This document shows positions 24,467 through 32,944 of a stretch of DNA of 64,000 bases, piece by piece. The stretch comes from Bacteroidota bacterium (lineage in GTDB: Bacteria > Bacteroidota > Bacteroidia > AKYH767-A > 2013-40CM-41-45): contig JADKJP010000006.1 in the NCBI GenBank assembly GCA_016720935.1, positions 124,001 through 188,000 of the forward strand, read 5' to 3'. Below the pieces are notes generated by a model. It ran no database searches and was not told the origin of the DNA. It saw only the letters and a program-made list of their open reading frames with translations. The stretch's first letter is position 1. Each line of letters begins with the position of its first letter. Both the position numbers and the translations under genes were made by a program.

Positions 24467-27400
24467 ATGTCATTCTTTTTAAAATTTGAAAAGATCCGCT
24501 TGTTTGTAATCCTGATCACATTGGGATTATTAACAAGTTCCAATATTATCGGCAAGCCGGGTAGTGAAATTCAATCAACACATGATGGAGGATGTCTTGT
24601 CACAATTACTCAATCAGACACTACAATTTGTGATGGTGCACAACTGACTCTGGGGGTAAGCGGAGTGTTTGTAGGCTATTCGTGGTCTACAGGTGAAACT
24701 ACAGCAACAATTGATGTGTCGCCATCCGTACTCACTATTTATACTGTCACAGTAGATGATGGCGTGAGTACCTGTACAGATGCTGTTCAAATTACTGTTG
24801 CTCCGGTATACTCAAGCCAGGTGAATGCGTCTATTTGCCAGGGAACCACATACCAACTTCCTGACGGGCAATTTGTGAATTCAGCAGGAACTTACCCTGT
24901 AACACTCTCATCAATTCATGGTTGTGATTCGGTGATCAGTACTGTTCTGAGTATTCGGCCAACTTATTCGATTACACAAAATGCTCACATTTGCCAGGGT
25001 GCCAGCTATACATTGCCAAACGGTCAATCCGCGACTACTTCCGGATCATATGTAGTCACTTTGCCAACAGTCACCGGTTGTGATTCCACGATTACAACCA
25101 ACCTTGTTGTATATCCAGTTTATAGTTCGAATGTGAATGCTTCGGTTTGCCAGGGTACAAATTACACTCTGCCCAATGGTACAATTGTAACAACAGCTGG
25201 CACTTACCCGGTTACACTCTCTACTATAAACGGATGCGATTCTCTCATTACAACCATTCTGGCGGTGAAGCCAACTTATTCGTCTACTATCAATGCATCA
25301 ATTTGCCAGGGAAGCAGCTATACTTTGCCTAACAATCAGTCGGTAAGTACCGCCGGAACTTATCCGGTAACTTTACAAACTGTTGGGAATTGTGACTCAG
25401 TGATCACGACTAATTTAACAGTTAAACCTACTTATTCTATATCCAGGAATGCTGCGATATGCCAGGGAAGCAGCTATACACTTCCGAATGGTTCTGTTGT
25501 GAGTACAGCAGGAGTGTTTCCAACACTTTTACAAACCACCGGAGCTTGTGATTCGCTGATCACAACAACACTTACTGTTAACCCTACCTACAGCGTTTCC
25601 AGAAGCGCTTCTATCTGCCAGGGTTCGAGTTTTGTTTTGCCAAACGGACAATCTGTTACAACGGCGGGAATTTATCCTGTAACGCTTCCTTCTGTTTCAA
25701 ATTGTGATTCGGTAGTGACCACAACACTTACGATTAACCCTACATATTCATTGTCGAGAAATGCAGTGATATGTCAGGGTGCTAGTTTTGTTTTGCCGAA
25801 TGGTCAATCGGTGAATACTTCAGGTACGTATCCTGTCACCTTGCAAACTATAGACAATTGTGATTCTGTCATCACGACTACATTGGTTGTAAAACCTACT
25901 TATACTATCACACGAAACGAATCTATTTGCCAGGGTGAAAATCTTGTTTTACCAAATGGTCAGATTGTAAATACCGCCGGAAGCTACCCTGTTGTATTGT
26001 TTACAATTTTTGGTTGTGATTCTGTTATTACTACAAACCTTACAATAAATCCAGCTTATCATATTACGAGAAATGCATCCATCTGCCAGGGTGATAGCTA
26101 CACTTTACCCGGTGGAACAGTTGTAACATCTGCTGGAAGTTATCCTGTGGCATTCCAAACGTTCAATGGATGTGATTCTATTGTTACGACTAACCTCACA
26201 GTGAACCCGGTCTTTACGGTCAGCTATAATGTATCCATTTGTCAGGGAAGTTCTTATACACTTCCGAACGGACAAGTAGTGACTACTGCCGGAACGTACC
26301 CGGTTATGCTTGGCACTACAGCCGGATGTGACTCGATGGTCACTGTGAACCTTTCTGTTGGACAAACCATTGTAAACACCCTGAATGCTTCGATTTGTCA
26401 GGGAGACTCATACATTTTGCCGAACGGACAGGTTGTAAGCCAGTCCGGAAATTATCCGATTACGTATCAGACCCCAACCGGATGTGATTCTACGGTGCTT
26501 ACTGTTTTATCTGTTTTTCCGAACTACTCAAATTCGCAGAGTGGAGTGATCTGTCAGGGGGATTTCTTTACACTTCCGGATGGACAACAGGTTACTACAT
26601 CAGGTACTTATGTGGTGACATTGGCGGCTGTAGGGGGATGTGATTCAACCATTACTACAAATCTTACTGTTTACCCAACTTTCAGAAGCAATACTTCTCA
26701 ATCTATTTGCCAGGGCAAATCAGTTACACTTCCGGATGGAACAGTGGTTAGTACTCCTGGTACGTATGTCACAGCATTCCAGACAGTGAATGGTTGCGAC
26801 AGTTCATATTCACTTGTACTTACAGTTATTCCGCCTCCTACGTTTTCATTCAATGTGGATGCCTGCCAGGGAGAAACATATTTACTTCCTGATGGAACAC
26901 CTATTACTGTTTCAGGTACGTATATCAGTACATTGGATGATGTAAATGGATGCGATAGTCTCGTTTTCACCTTTGCTACATTTCATGGGTTTACAGCTCC
27001 CGTTATCAGTGGAAGCAGTTCGGTAAATGCCTTTGATGGAGCAGGTTATTCTGTCGCGGAGATTCCCGGACATTTTTATACCTGGACTGTAACCGGTGGA
27101 ACTATTTCATCCTGGAATGGTGGAGATAGTATCTATGTAAACTGGCATGGAATGGGAACAGGTTTGGTGATCGTTACTGAATCAGATTCGCAGTGCGAAT
27201 ATTCAGATACACTGGTTGTAAATGTCGGTCCGGTAGGGATTCCTGATTATGCTGCAGAATATGAAATTCAGTTATTTCCAAATCCCACTTCCGGAAAATG
27301 CAAACTGACCTGGAAGGGTTCAGGTGCTGTACGTTCAATCCTTGTCCATGATATTGCTGGACAGGTGATCAGTCGTTATGATGATATTGATGGAATGGAA

Positions 27401-27496
27401 GCTGAATTGAACATCCTGGATATCGCAGCCGGGCTTTATTTTGTGGAGCTCACCGGACCTGCAATTCGACTTTCTTTGCCTTTAATCAGACAGTAA
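24467..27496 (+). CDS. Secreted repeat protein with type IX secretion sorting domain
   Basis: This 1009-residue protein has a signal peptide (about 1-29), then a cysteine-containing immunoglobulin/PKD-like module (about 43-115). Fourteen repeats of exactly 52 residues follow (about 119-845), each with CQG and CDS cysteines 29 residues apart. A further PKD-like module (about 847-925, FYTWTVTGGTISSWNGGDSIYVNW) precedes a C-terminal type A sorting domain (FPNPTSGKCKLTW, LVHDIAGQVI, DIAAGLYFVELTG). The sorting domain implies export through the type IX machinery and surface attachment or release. The repeats suggest an adhesin-like stalk with one disulfide per unit. It stands alone and converges with lysC. 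Confidence 0.88.
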   Translation: MSFFLKFEKIRLFVILITLGLLTSSNIIGKPGSEIQSTHDGGCLVTITQSDTTICDGAQLTLGVSGVFVGYSWSTGETTATIDVSPSVLTIYTVTVDDGVSTCTDAVQITVAPVYSSQVNASICQGTTYQLPDGQFVNSAGTYPVTLSSIHGCDSVISTVLSIRPTYSITQNAHICQGASYTLPNGQSATTSGSYVVTLPTVTGCDSTITTNLVVYPVYSSNVNASVCQGTNYTLPNGTIVTTAGTYPVTLSTINGCDSLITTILAVKPTYSSTINASICQGSSYTLPNNQSVSTAGTYPVTLQTVGNCDSVITTNLTVKPTYSISRNAAICQGSSYTLPNGSVVSTAGVFPTLLQTTGACDSLITTTLTVNPTYSVSRSASICQGSSFVLPNGQSVTTAGIYPVTLPSVSNCDSVVTTTLTINPTYSLSRNAVICQGASFVLPNGQSVNTSGTYPVTLQTIDNCDSVITTTLVVKPTYTITRNESICQGENLVLPNGQIVNTAGSYPVVLFTIFGCDSVITTNLTINPAYHITRNASICQGDSYTLPGGTVVTSAGSYPVAFQTFNGCDSIVTTNLTVNPVFTVSYNVSICQGSSYTLPNGQVVTTAGTYPVMLGTTAGCDSMVTVNLSVGQTIVNTLNASICQGDSYILPNGQVVSQSGNYPITYQTPTGCDSTVLTVLSVFPNYSNSQSGVICQGDFFTLPDGQQVTTSGTYVVTLAAVGGCDSTITTNLTVYPTFRSNTSQSICQGKSVTLPDGTVVSTPGTYVTAFQTVNGCDSSYSLVLTVIPPPTFSFNVDACQGETYLLPDGTPITVSGTYISTLDDVNGCDSLVFTFATFHGFTAPVISGSSSVNAFDGAGYSVAEIPGHFYTWTVTGGTISSWNGGDSIYVNWHGMGTGLVIVTESDSQCEYSDTLVVNVGPVGIPDYAAEYEIQLFPNPTSGKCKLTWKGSGAVRSILVHDIAGQVISRYDDIDGMEAELNILDIAAGLYFVELTGPAIRLSLPLIRQ
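24821..27004 (+). repeat. Fourteen 156-bp (52-codon) protein-coding repeats
   Basis: The first CQG cysteine codon (residue 124) and the last (residue 800) are 676 residues apart, exactly 13 x 52. A checked intermediate (residue 436) also falls on the 52-residue grid. The DNA copies are clearly diverged (mixed TGC/TGT, varying third bases), so the array is old or under selection for protein rather than recently amplified. The consensus unit is ASICQGxSYTLPNGQxVxTAGTYPVTLxT, then xxGCDSxITTxLTVxPTY. Confidence 0.93.
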
Positions 27497-27503
27497 GAAT
27501 TTA

Positions 27504-28775
27504 TTATTTTAATTCTTTGAGAACAACCTGGGCTGTTTGCCGACTGCGTTGTTCGAGTAGAACTTTTTTTCCTTTTGTCAGTTGTTCTATAGTGGAAGGG
27601 TAATAGTGTCTTACGGTCACCAGCATCAGGTCTTCGTTGTATAGCACTCTGAAATCTTTCTGCAATTCGATCAGGAGTTCAGGGATTTTAAAAGGATCAT
27701 TATCCACACAAACTGAAAAACTGATGGCTGAATTCTGCATCAGGTTAATTTTAATTTTCAGATCAGCGAACAGTCCGAATATTTTGTGAAGGCTGGCTTC
27801 TGCGATGAAGGAAAAGTCTTTCGCTGAAATTGATATCAGCAATTGAGATGGCTTATAAATGAAACAAGGTACCAGAGGTTTTGTCGCCTGGTAATTACCA
27901 ACGCTGGTGCCTTTTTCATTTGGAGCCTTGAATGAACATACACGCAAAGGGATGTGTTTGTTTTCGAGTGGCTTTATGGTTTTGGGATGGATAACTGTTG
28001 CTCCGTAATAAGTCAATTCGATGGCGTCATGGTAACTCACTTGCTCAAGCTTCACTGAGTCCTGAGAATAGCGAGGATCAGCGCTGAGAACTCCGGGCAC
28101 ATCTTTCCAGACGATCATTTCTTTTGCATCCAGGCAATAGGAGAATATAGCCGCTGTGTAATCCGAACCTTCGCGACCAAGAGTAGTTGTGAAGTTTTCA
28201 GAAGTAGCGCCGATAAATCCCTGGGTGAGGATGATATTATTATCTGCATGCAATTGCGGTATTCTGTTTCGGATTAATTGACCAGTCAGTTCCCAGTTCA
28301 CTTTCGCTTCTCTGTAAGTATTGTCTGTTTGCAAAACATCCCGTACATCCAGCCATGCATTCGCGATTCCAAAAGAGCTCAGGTATGCACTGATGATTTT
28401 TGTACTCATTAGTTCTCCCTGTGCAACAATTTGATCATAGGAGAATCCATAACCTCTGGAAGGAGGTTCTTCAGTCGCCCAATCTATTTCAACAAGACAA
28501 TTTTCAAGATCGTGGCGTAGTGAATGGTTTTCCGGAAAGCCGAGATCGTCAACAATTGAAAAATGAAATTTTCTTATTTCGTCAATATAATTTTTGAGTT
28601 CAGGATCCTGATTATAATAAGCATGAACAACTTTTTCAAGCGCGTTAGTCATTTTACCCATGGCGGAAATAACCACAATGAGACGCTCTTTTTTATGAAG
28701 GGAAAGTATTGAGGCAACATTTTTTACGGACTCTGCATCTTTTACCGAAGCACCGCCGAATTTGAAAACTTTCAT
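27504..28775 (-). CDS. lysC: Aspartate kinase (monofunctional)
   Basis: This 423-residue protein starts MKVFKFGGASVKDAESVKNV, the amino acid kinase phosphate-binding motif. LIVVISAMGKMTNALE, FIGATSENFTTTLGREGSDYTAAIFS and VWKDVPGVLSADPR follow. A C-terminal regulatory part (about 300-423, LLISISAKDFSFIAE) has the ACT fold. No homoserine dehydrogenase is fused. It makes aspartyl phosphate for lysine, threonine and methionine. It ends only 7 bp from the end of the convergent repeat protein, with no evident terminator between. lysC, GNAT and serA follow each other on the minus strand. Confidence 0.93.
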   Translation of the reverse strand: MKVFKFGGASVKDAESVKNVASILSLHKKERLIVVISAMGKMTNALEKVVHAYYNQDPELKNYIDEIRKFHFSIVDDLGFPENHSLRHDLENCLVEIDWATEEPPSRGYGFSYDQIVAQGELMSTKIISAYLSSFGIANAWLDVRDVLQTDNTYREAKVNWELTGQLIRNRIPQLHADNNIILTQGFIGATSENFTTTLGREGSDYTAAIFSYCLDAKEMIVWKDVPGVLSADPRYSQDSVKLEQVSYHDAIELTYYGATVIHPKTIKPLENKHIPLRVCSFKAPNEKGTSVGNYQATKPLVPCFIYKPSQLLISISAKDFSFIAEASLHKIFGLFADLKIKINLMQNSAISFSVCVDNDPFKIPELLIELQKDFRVLYNEDLMLVTVRHYYPSTIEQLTKGKKVLLEQRSRQTAQVVLKELK

Positions 28776-28850
28776 AGGGAGAATAAGAGAATCTTGATTT
28801 TAAATATTCTGGTAAATTAATGCATTACAAAAGCTGAAATGTTTTGCATT

Positions 28851-29327
28851 TCAGGGTTTGTAATTATAAATCTGTTCATCGCTCATTTTACAGTCAAGCC
28901 ATTCCGCTTCAATGCTGGCGCCGACTTTTTTATAGAAATCTATTGCCGGAGTGTTCCAGTCGAGCACCTGCCAGTGAACCTGTTTCGCGTCAGCTTTTTG
29001 CGCTTCCAGCATAAAAGCGTCAAGTAATTTTTTTCCGATGCCTTTTCCTCTGAGCTTTTCTGTAACGATGAGATCGTCGAGATACAATCCTTTTCCTTTC
29101 CAGGTGGAGTATTTGATGTAATACAAAGCAATGCCGGCAATTTCCTTGTTTACTTCCGCGACATAAAATTCAAATACAGGATGGGGTCCAAAGCCATCCG
29201 TTTCCATATCCGCAATGGTGTTGGTAACGGCATCCGGAGCCTTTTCAAAATCCGCCAATTCATAAACTAACCGGAGTACATCCGATAAGTCTTCCTTTCT
29301 TCCTTTTCTGATAATGATTTCGTCCAT
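28851..29327 (-). CDS. GNAT family N-acetyltransferase (spermidine/diamine acetyltransferase-like)
   Basis: This 158-residue protein starts with IIIRKGRKEDLSDVLRLVYELADFEKAPDAV. The acetyl-CoA site is in LYLDDLIVTEKLRGKGIGKKLLDAF, and WQVLDWNTPAIDFYKKVGASIEAEW is typical of the SAT-like branch of GNATs. It probably acetylates a polyamine or an amino acid analogue; the substrate is unproven. It lies between serA (38 bp downstream of its stop) and lysC on the same strand, so operon membership is possible. Confidence 0.85.
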   Translation of the reverse strand: MDEIIIRKGRKEDLSDVLRLVYELADFEKAPDAVTNTIADMETDGFGPHPVFEFYVAEVNKEIAGIALYYIKYSTWKGKGLYLDDLIVTEKLRGKGIGKKLLDAFMLEAQKADAKQVHWQVLDWNTPAIDFYKKVGASIEAEWLDCKMSDEQIYNYKP

Positions 29328-29365
29328 CCTAAGCCTGTTAAATAAATTTGATGATTAATTTTAAA

Positions 29366-30598
29366 TCAATACAATTCCCTCACCCGGATAGTGTGTTTCA
29401 CCTTTTTCAATTCCTCCATCGCTTTCGCGGAAGTCTTTTTGTCGACATCCAGAACAACATAACCAATTTGGTTATTCGTCTTGAGATACTGACCGAGAAT
29501 GTTCACATTCAGATGAGATAATTTTCCATTGATTTCTCCGAGTACACCGGGTACATTTTTGTGAATGTGTAATAAGCGGTGTGCATCGTACTGCACAGGT
29601 AAACTCAATGCCGGAACAGAAAGAGAACCGGTAGTGGATCCTGTTTCTAAAAAGCTGATTAATTTTCCGGCCACATCAAGGCCAATATTTTCCTGCGCTT
29701 CGGCTGTGGAACCACCTATATGCGGGGTAAGAATAACATTGCTGAGTCCCTGCAGCGGAGAAACAAATGGGTCCTTATTGCTCTTGGGTTCGCTTGGGAA
29801 TACATCCACGGCAAAACCGCCGAGCTTTCCTGAATCAATTGATTTCTTCACTGCCGGAATATCCACAACATCACCGCGGCTGTAATTGATAAGGCAGGCT
29901 CCTTTTTTCATCTTCGCGAGACGCTGATCGTTGATGAGATTTTTTGTTGTCGACAGTCCTGGAACATGCAACGTAACGATATCAGACTGCTTCAATAATT
30001 CATCCAGTGTTTTTACGGAACTAGCGTTACCGAGAGAAAGTTTTGGTTCTACATCATAAAAGATCACTTTCATTCCCATATTTTCCGCCAGCACGGAAAC
30101 CTGTGAACCAATATGTCCATAGCCGACGATGCCCAGTGTTTTTCCGCGTACTTCAAAACTCCCGCTGGCTTCTTTCAGCCATTCTCCACGATGAGCGGCA
30201 TCATTTTTTTCAATCACTCTGCGCATCAGATTGATGCAATGCGCGATAACGAGCTCCGCGACAGAGCGGGTATTCGAAAAAGGTGAATTGAAAACAGCGA
30301 TGCCATTTTCAATAGCGGAATTCATATCGATCTGGTTAGTGCCAATGCAAAACGCACCGATACCCAGTAAACGTGAGCCTGCAGCAATTATTTCTTTCGT
30401 TAGTTGTGTTTTTGAACGGATCCCGAGCAGATGAACCTGGCTGATTTTTTTCTTCAGATCAGCATCGCTCAGAGCAGCAGATATAGTCTCAATATCGGTA
30501 TAGCCATGGTCCTTGAATAGTTTTAAAGAAGCAGGGTGGACACCCTCAAGCAGCAGAATTTTTATTTTTTCTTTTGGAAAAGTTGTGGATTTACTCAT
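29366..30598 (-). CDS. serA: D-3-phosphoglycerate dehydrogenase (ACT-domain type)
   Basis: This 410-residue protein has the size of the E. coli-type enzyme. The N-terminus is KIKILLLEGVHPASLKLFKDHGY and the nucleotide motif is TLGIVGYGHIGSQVSVLAENMG. Catalytic residues are in LINYSRGDVVDI (Arg), AVDVFPSEP (Glu) and ILTPHIGGSTAEAQENIG (His). A C-terminal ACT domain (about 335-410, HKNVPGVLGEINGKLSHLNVNILGQYLKT) allows feedback inhibition by serine. It commits 3-phosphoglycerate to serine. A shorter paralogue lies at 23336. Confidence 0.93.
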   Translation of the reverse strand: MSKSTTFPKEKIKILLLEGVHPASLKLFKDHGYTDIETISAALSDADLKKKISQVHLLGIRSKTQLTKEIIAAGSRLLGIGAFCIGTNQIDMNSAIENGIAVFNSPFSNTRSVAELVIAHCINLMRRVIEKNDAAHRGEWLKEASGSFEVRGKTLGIVGYGHIGSQVSVLAENMGMKVIFYDVEPKLSLGNASSVKTLDELLKQSDIVTLHVPGLSTTKNLINDQRLAKMKKGACLINYSRGDVVDIPAVKKSIDSGKLGGFAVDVFPSEPKSNKDPFVSPLQGLSNVILTPHIGGSTAEAQENIGLDVAGKLISFLETGSTTGSLSVPALSLPVQYDAHRLLHIHKNVPGVLGEINGKLSHLNVNILGQYLKTNNQIGYVVLDVDKKTSAKAMEELKKVKHTIRVRELY

Positions 30599-30688
30599 AT
30601 TCTGGATCAGAAATTTAATTGCGGAGGAATTGCTTTTTGGGCTTTTTGCATTCCATTTCAGGGCAATTTTGAATAGATGCCCTGTGGG

Positions 30689-30696
30689 CGAAGATA
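30689..30696 (-). promoter_or_regulatory. Possible -7 element of serA (TATCTTCG on the minus strand)
   Basis: TATCTTCGCCC reads toward serA, 91 bp before its ATG. It differs from TAnnTTTG at one position. The same TATnTTCGCCC form precedes the minus-strand genes at 53871 and 55452. Confidence 0.35.
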
Positions 30697-30795
30697 ATTG
30701 ATTTCAACGGCTTAAATAATAGGTTCCTGCAATTGAAAATCAACATTTTTGAGTGATTTTAGTCACTGAAATTCAGGAAATGTCCGATCAATTCT

Positions 30796-30803
30796 TAGCT
30801 TTG
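30796..30803 (+). promoter_or_regulatory. -7 element (TAGCTTTG) of fbp
   Basis: An exact TAnnTTTG match lies 22 bp before the fbp ATG. No matching -33 TTTG is present at 19 bp. Confidence 0.5.
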
Positions 30804-30824
30804 CCCTAATCATTTCTGAAAAAT

Positions 30825-31844
30825 ATGAACAAAGTAACCACCCTCGGCCAGTTTATTATTGAACGTCAGACAGATTTCCCTTATGCAAAAGGCGAGTTAT
30901 CCCGCCTCCTGAGAGATATTGGTATTGCCGCTAAAATTGTGAACCGGGAAGTGAATAAAGCCGGACTGGTGGATATTCTTGGAGAATTCGGTACCGTCAA
31001 TGTGCAGGGAGAAAAAGTAAAGAAACTGGATGTGTACGCCAATGAACAATTTATCGCGGCCCTAAGTGCCGGTGGAGAAACCTGTGCAGTCGCATCTGAA
31101 GAAAATGAGGGATTGATTCACATTGATTCGGAAGTTTCTAAGAATGCAAAATATGTGGTGTGCGTGGATCCTCTTGATGGTTCATCAAACATCGATGTGA
31201 ATGTTTCCATCGGAACAATATTTTCTATTTATCGTCGTACTTCATTCAGTGGCAAAGTAGAAGACAAGGATTACCTGCAAAGAGGAACTGAACAAGTTGC
31301 CGCAGGCTATATCATTTATGGTTCATCAACTATGCTTGTTTACACAACCGGAAAAGGTGTGAATGGCTTTACACTTGATCCGAGTATTGGTGAGTTTTGT
31401 CTTTCACATCCCGACATGGTTTGTCCAAAGAATGGAGTTATTTACAGCATCAACGAAGGAAACTATGTGCATTTTCCGGATGGAGTCAAGCAATATATAA
31501 AGTTTGTGCAGGTTGAAGACAGCAAAACCAATCGTCCGTATTCATCAAGATATATAGGATCACTTGTAGCTGATTTTCATCGGAATCTTTTAAAGGGCGG
31601 AATTTTCATTTATCCATCTACGTTAAAGTCGCCCAAAGGAAAACTTCGCATTTTGTACGAATGCAATCCGCTTGCCTTCATCATTGAACAGGCCGGTGGT
31701 AAAGCATCGGATGGTTTCCGCAGGATACTTGATCTACAACCGACTTCATTACATCAGCGAACTCCTTTGTTTATCGGTTCAGCCGAAATGGTTACCATGG
31801 CGGAAGAATTCATGATGAAGTACTCACCGGTGATGGCGCAGTAA
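30825..31844 (+). CDS. fbp: Fructose-1,6-bisphosphatase class I
   Basis: This 339-residue gluconeogenic phosphatase has the metal-binding signature VDPLDGSSNIDVNVSIGTIF beginning near D115. The acidic pair in AVASEENEGL precedes it, and the C-terminal hexose-binding region KGKLRILYECNPLAFIIEQAGGKASDG follows. It hydrolyses fructose-1,6-bisphosphate to fructose-6-phosphate. Length and motifs match the class I family. It is transcribed alone from a TAGCTTTG promoter and converges with the outer-membrane-type gene at 31900. Confidence 0.97.
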   Translation: MNKVTTLGQFIIERQTDFPYAKGELSRLLRDIGIAAKIVNREVNKAGLVDILGEFGTVNVQGEKVKKLDVYANEQFIAALSAGGETCAVASEENEGLIHIDSEVSKNAKYVVCVDPLDGSSNIDVNVSIGTIFSIYRRTSFSGKVEDKDYLQRGTEQVAAGYIIYGSSTMLVYTTGKGVNGFTLDPSIGEFCLSHPDMVCPKNGVIYSINEGNYVHFPDGVKQYIKFVQVEDSKTNRPYSSRYIGSLVADFHRNLLKGGIFIYPSTLKSPKGKLRILYECNPLAFIIEQAGGKASDGFRRILDLQPTSLHQRTPLFIGSAEMVTMAEEFMMKYSPVMAQ

Positions 31845-31899
31845 GGATCTCTCTTTTATTTATATTCAGAGAGAAATATTCCAATACTATTTTATCGAA

Positions 31900-32778
31900 T
31901 TAATTTTTTTGTTCATCCTGATCCAGGCGGATACGGAATGCATATGCAATTCTGAAAAGTGTACCGTCGGTGGTTTTAAATTCAGGATAAGTGGTATCGC
32001 CATTGATGCGCTGACCTGGTTTTATCCTGCGCAGAATAGTATGTCCTGCTTCCAGTGAAATGACATGGTTTTTGGCGATGTAAAAATCCAGGAATAATCG
32101 AAGTTGATTGTCGCTGTTTTTGAGGAATTGATGAGGCCCGCCTCGATAGCTACTGGTGATGGAACGGAACAAAGCTCCACCACGAAGAATGGATGAAAAT
32201 TTATATTCAATATTCATACTTCCCGGAAGTATACCATACACTTTGACGCGATCCGAAGGTCTGTAATCAATTCCCAGCAGAGGAACAAAAAATGGTCCGA
32301 AAAACTCACTGTTATAATAGAGACCAAATTTATAGATTAGGTTTTTTTTCTTTTCATAAGCCATGATGGCCGCAGCACCGAGTTGGTACGAATCTTCTTT
32401 CCAATTATCTTTTACGTTTGCATTCGATCTTCCAACCACAAGAAAAGTGGATTTCCAGAGACTGTTTTTCCATTTGTGAACGAAAGCTACCGGCAAACGG
32501 AAACCCTGAACAGATGCGGAAGGAGTGGAATCCTGAAAACTTAAAAAATAATTTTCGTACCCCGGACTAAAAACAAGTACATCTTCTTTGAGTTTTAGTG
32601 GGATCGAAAGATCAGCGCACGTATAGGAAGAGCGAATTTCCTTTTTATTTTTTTCTGCTGATTTTACCGGAAAACTATAGGTATTTGAAACGGAAAGCAC
32701 ATCAAAAAAAGGTTGTGCATTTATACCTTTCGTAGCAAACAGAAAGAGTAGGAGAAGAATTACTTTGAAATGGTTCAT
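31900..32778 (-). CDS. Predicted outer membrane beta-barrel protein (DUF6268-like)
   Basis: This 292-residue protein has a signal peptide (MNHFKVILLLLFLFATKGINAQ). Alternating amphipathic strands end in Arg/aromatic pairs (LWKSTFLVVGRS, LIYKFGLYYNSEFFGPFFVPLLGIDYRP, FRIAYAFRIRL). The layout and the RVKVYGILPGSMNIEYKF segment resemble DUF6268 barrels of Bacteroidota. No specific role can be read. It sits between fbp and mfd, convergent with fbp. Confidence 0.6.
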   Translation of the reverse strand: MNHFKVILLLLFLFATKGINAQPFFDVLSVSNTYSFPVKSAEKNKKEIRSSYTCADLSIPLKLKEDVLVFSPGYENYFLSFQDSTPSASVQGFRLPVAFVHKWKNSLWKSTFLVVGRSNANVKDNWKEDSYQLGAAAIMAYEKKKNLIYKFGLYYNSEFFGPFFVPLLGIDYRPSDRVKVYGILPGSMNIEYKFSSILRGGALFRSITSSYRGGPHQFLKNSDNQLRLFLDFYIAKNHVISLEAGHTILRRIKPGQRINGDTTYPEFKTTDGTLFRIAYAFRIRLDQDEQKN

Positions 32779-32944
32779 GTCGGCACCTGATCTACAAATA
32801 AACGGAACGAGGTGGTTTTTTCCTATTCAGAAGAGATTTATTCCGCTTTCAGTGTCAGGGATTATTTTTCCATTTCGTCGAAAGTGTTTGCCTGAATTTC
32901 CTTAAATCTTCCGACCTTTGTAAAAGGGTATTTGCCCTGATTTT

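Noticed and set aside
24821..27004. 156-bp spaced repeats as a CRISPR-like array
   Set aside because: The repeats are protein-coding, exactly 52 codons, diverged at third bases and without short identical repeats and unique spacers.
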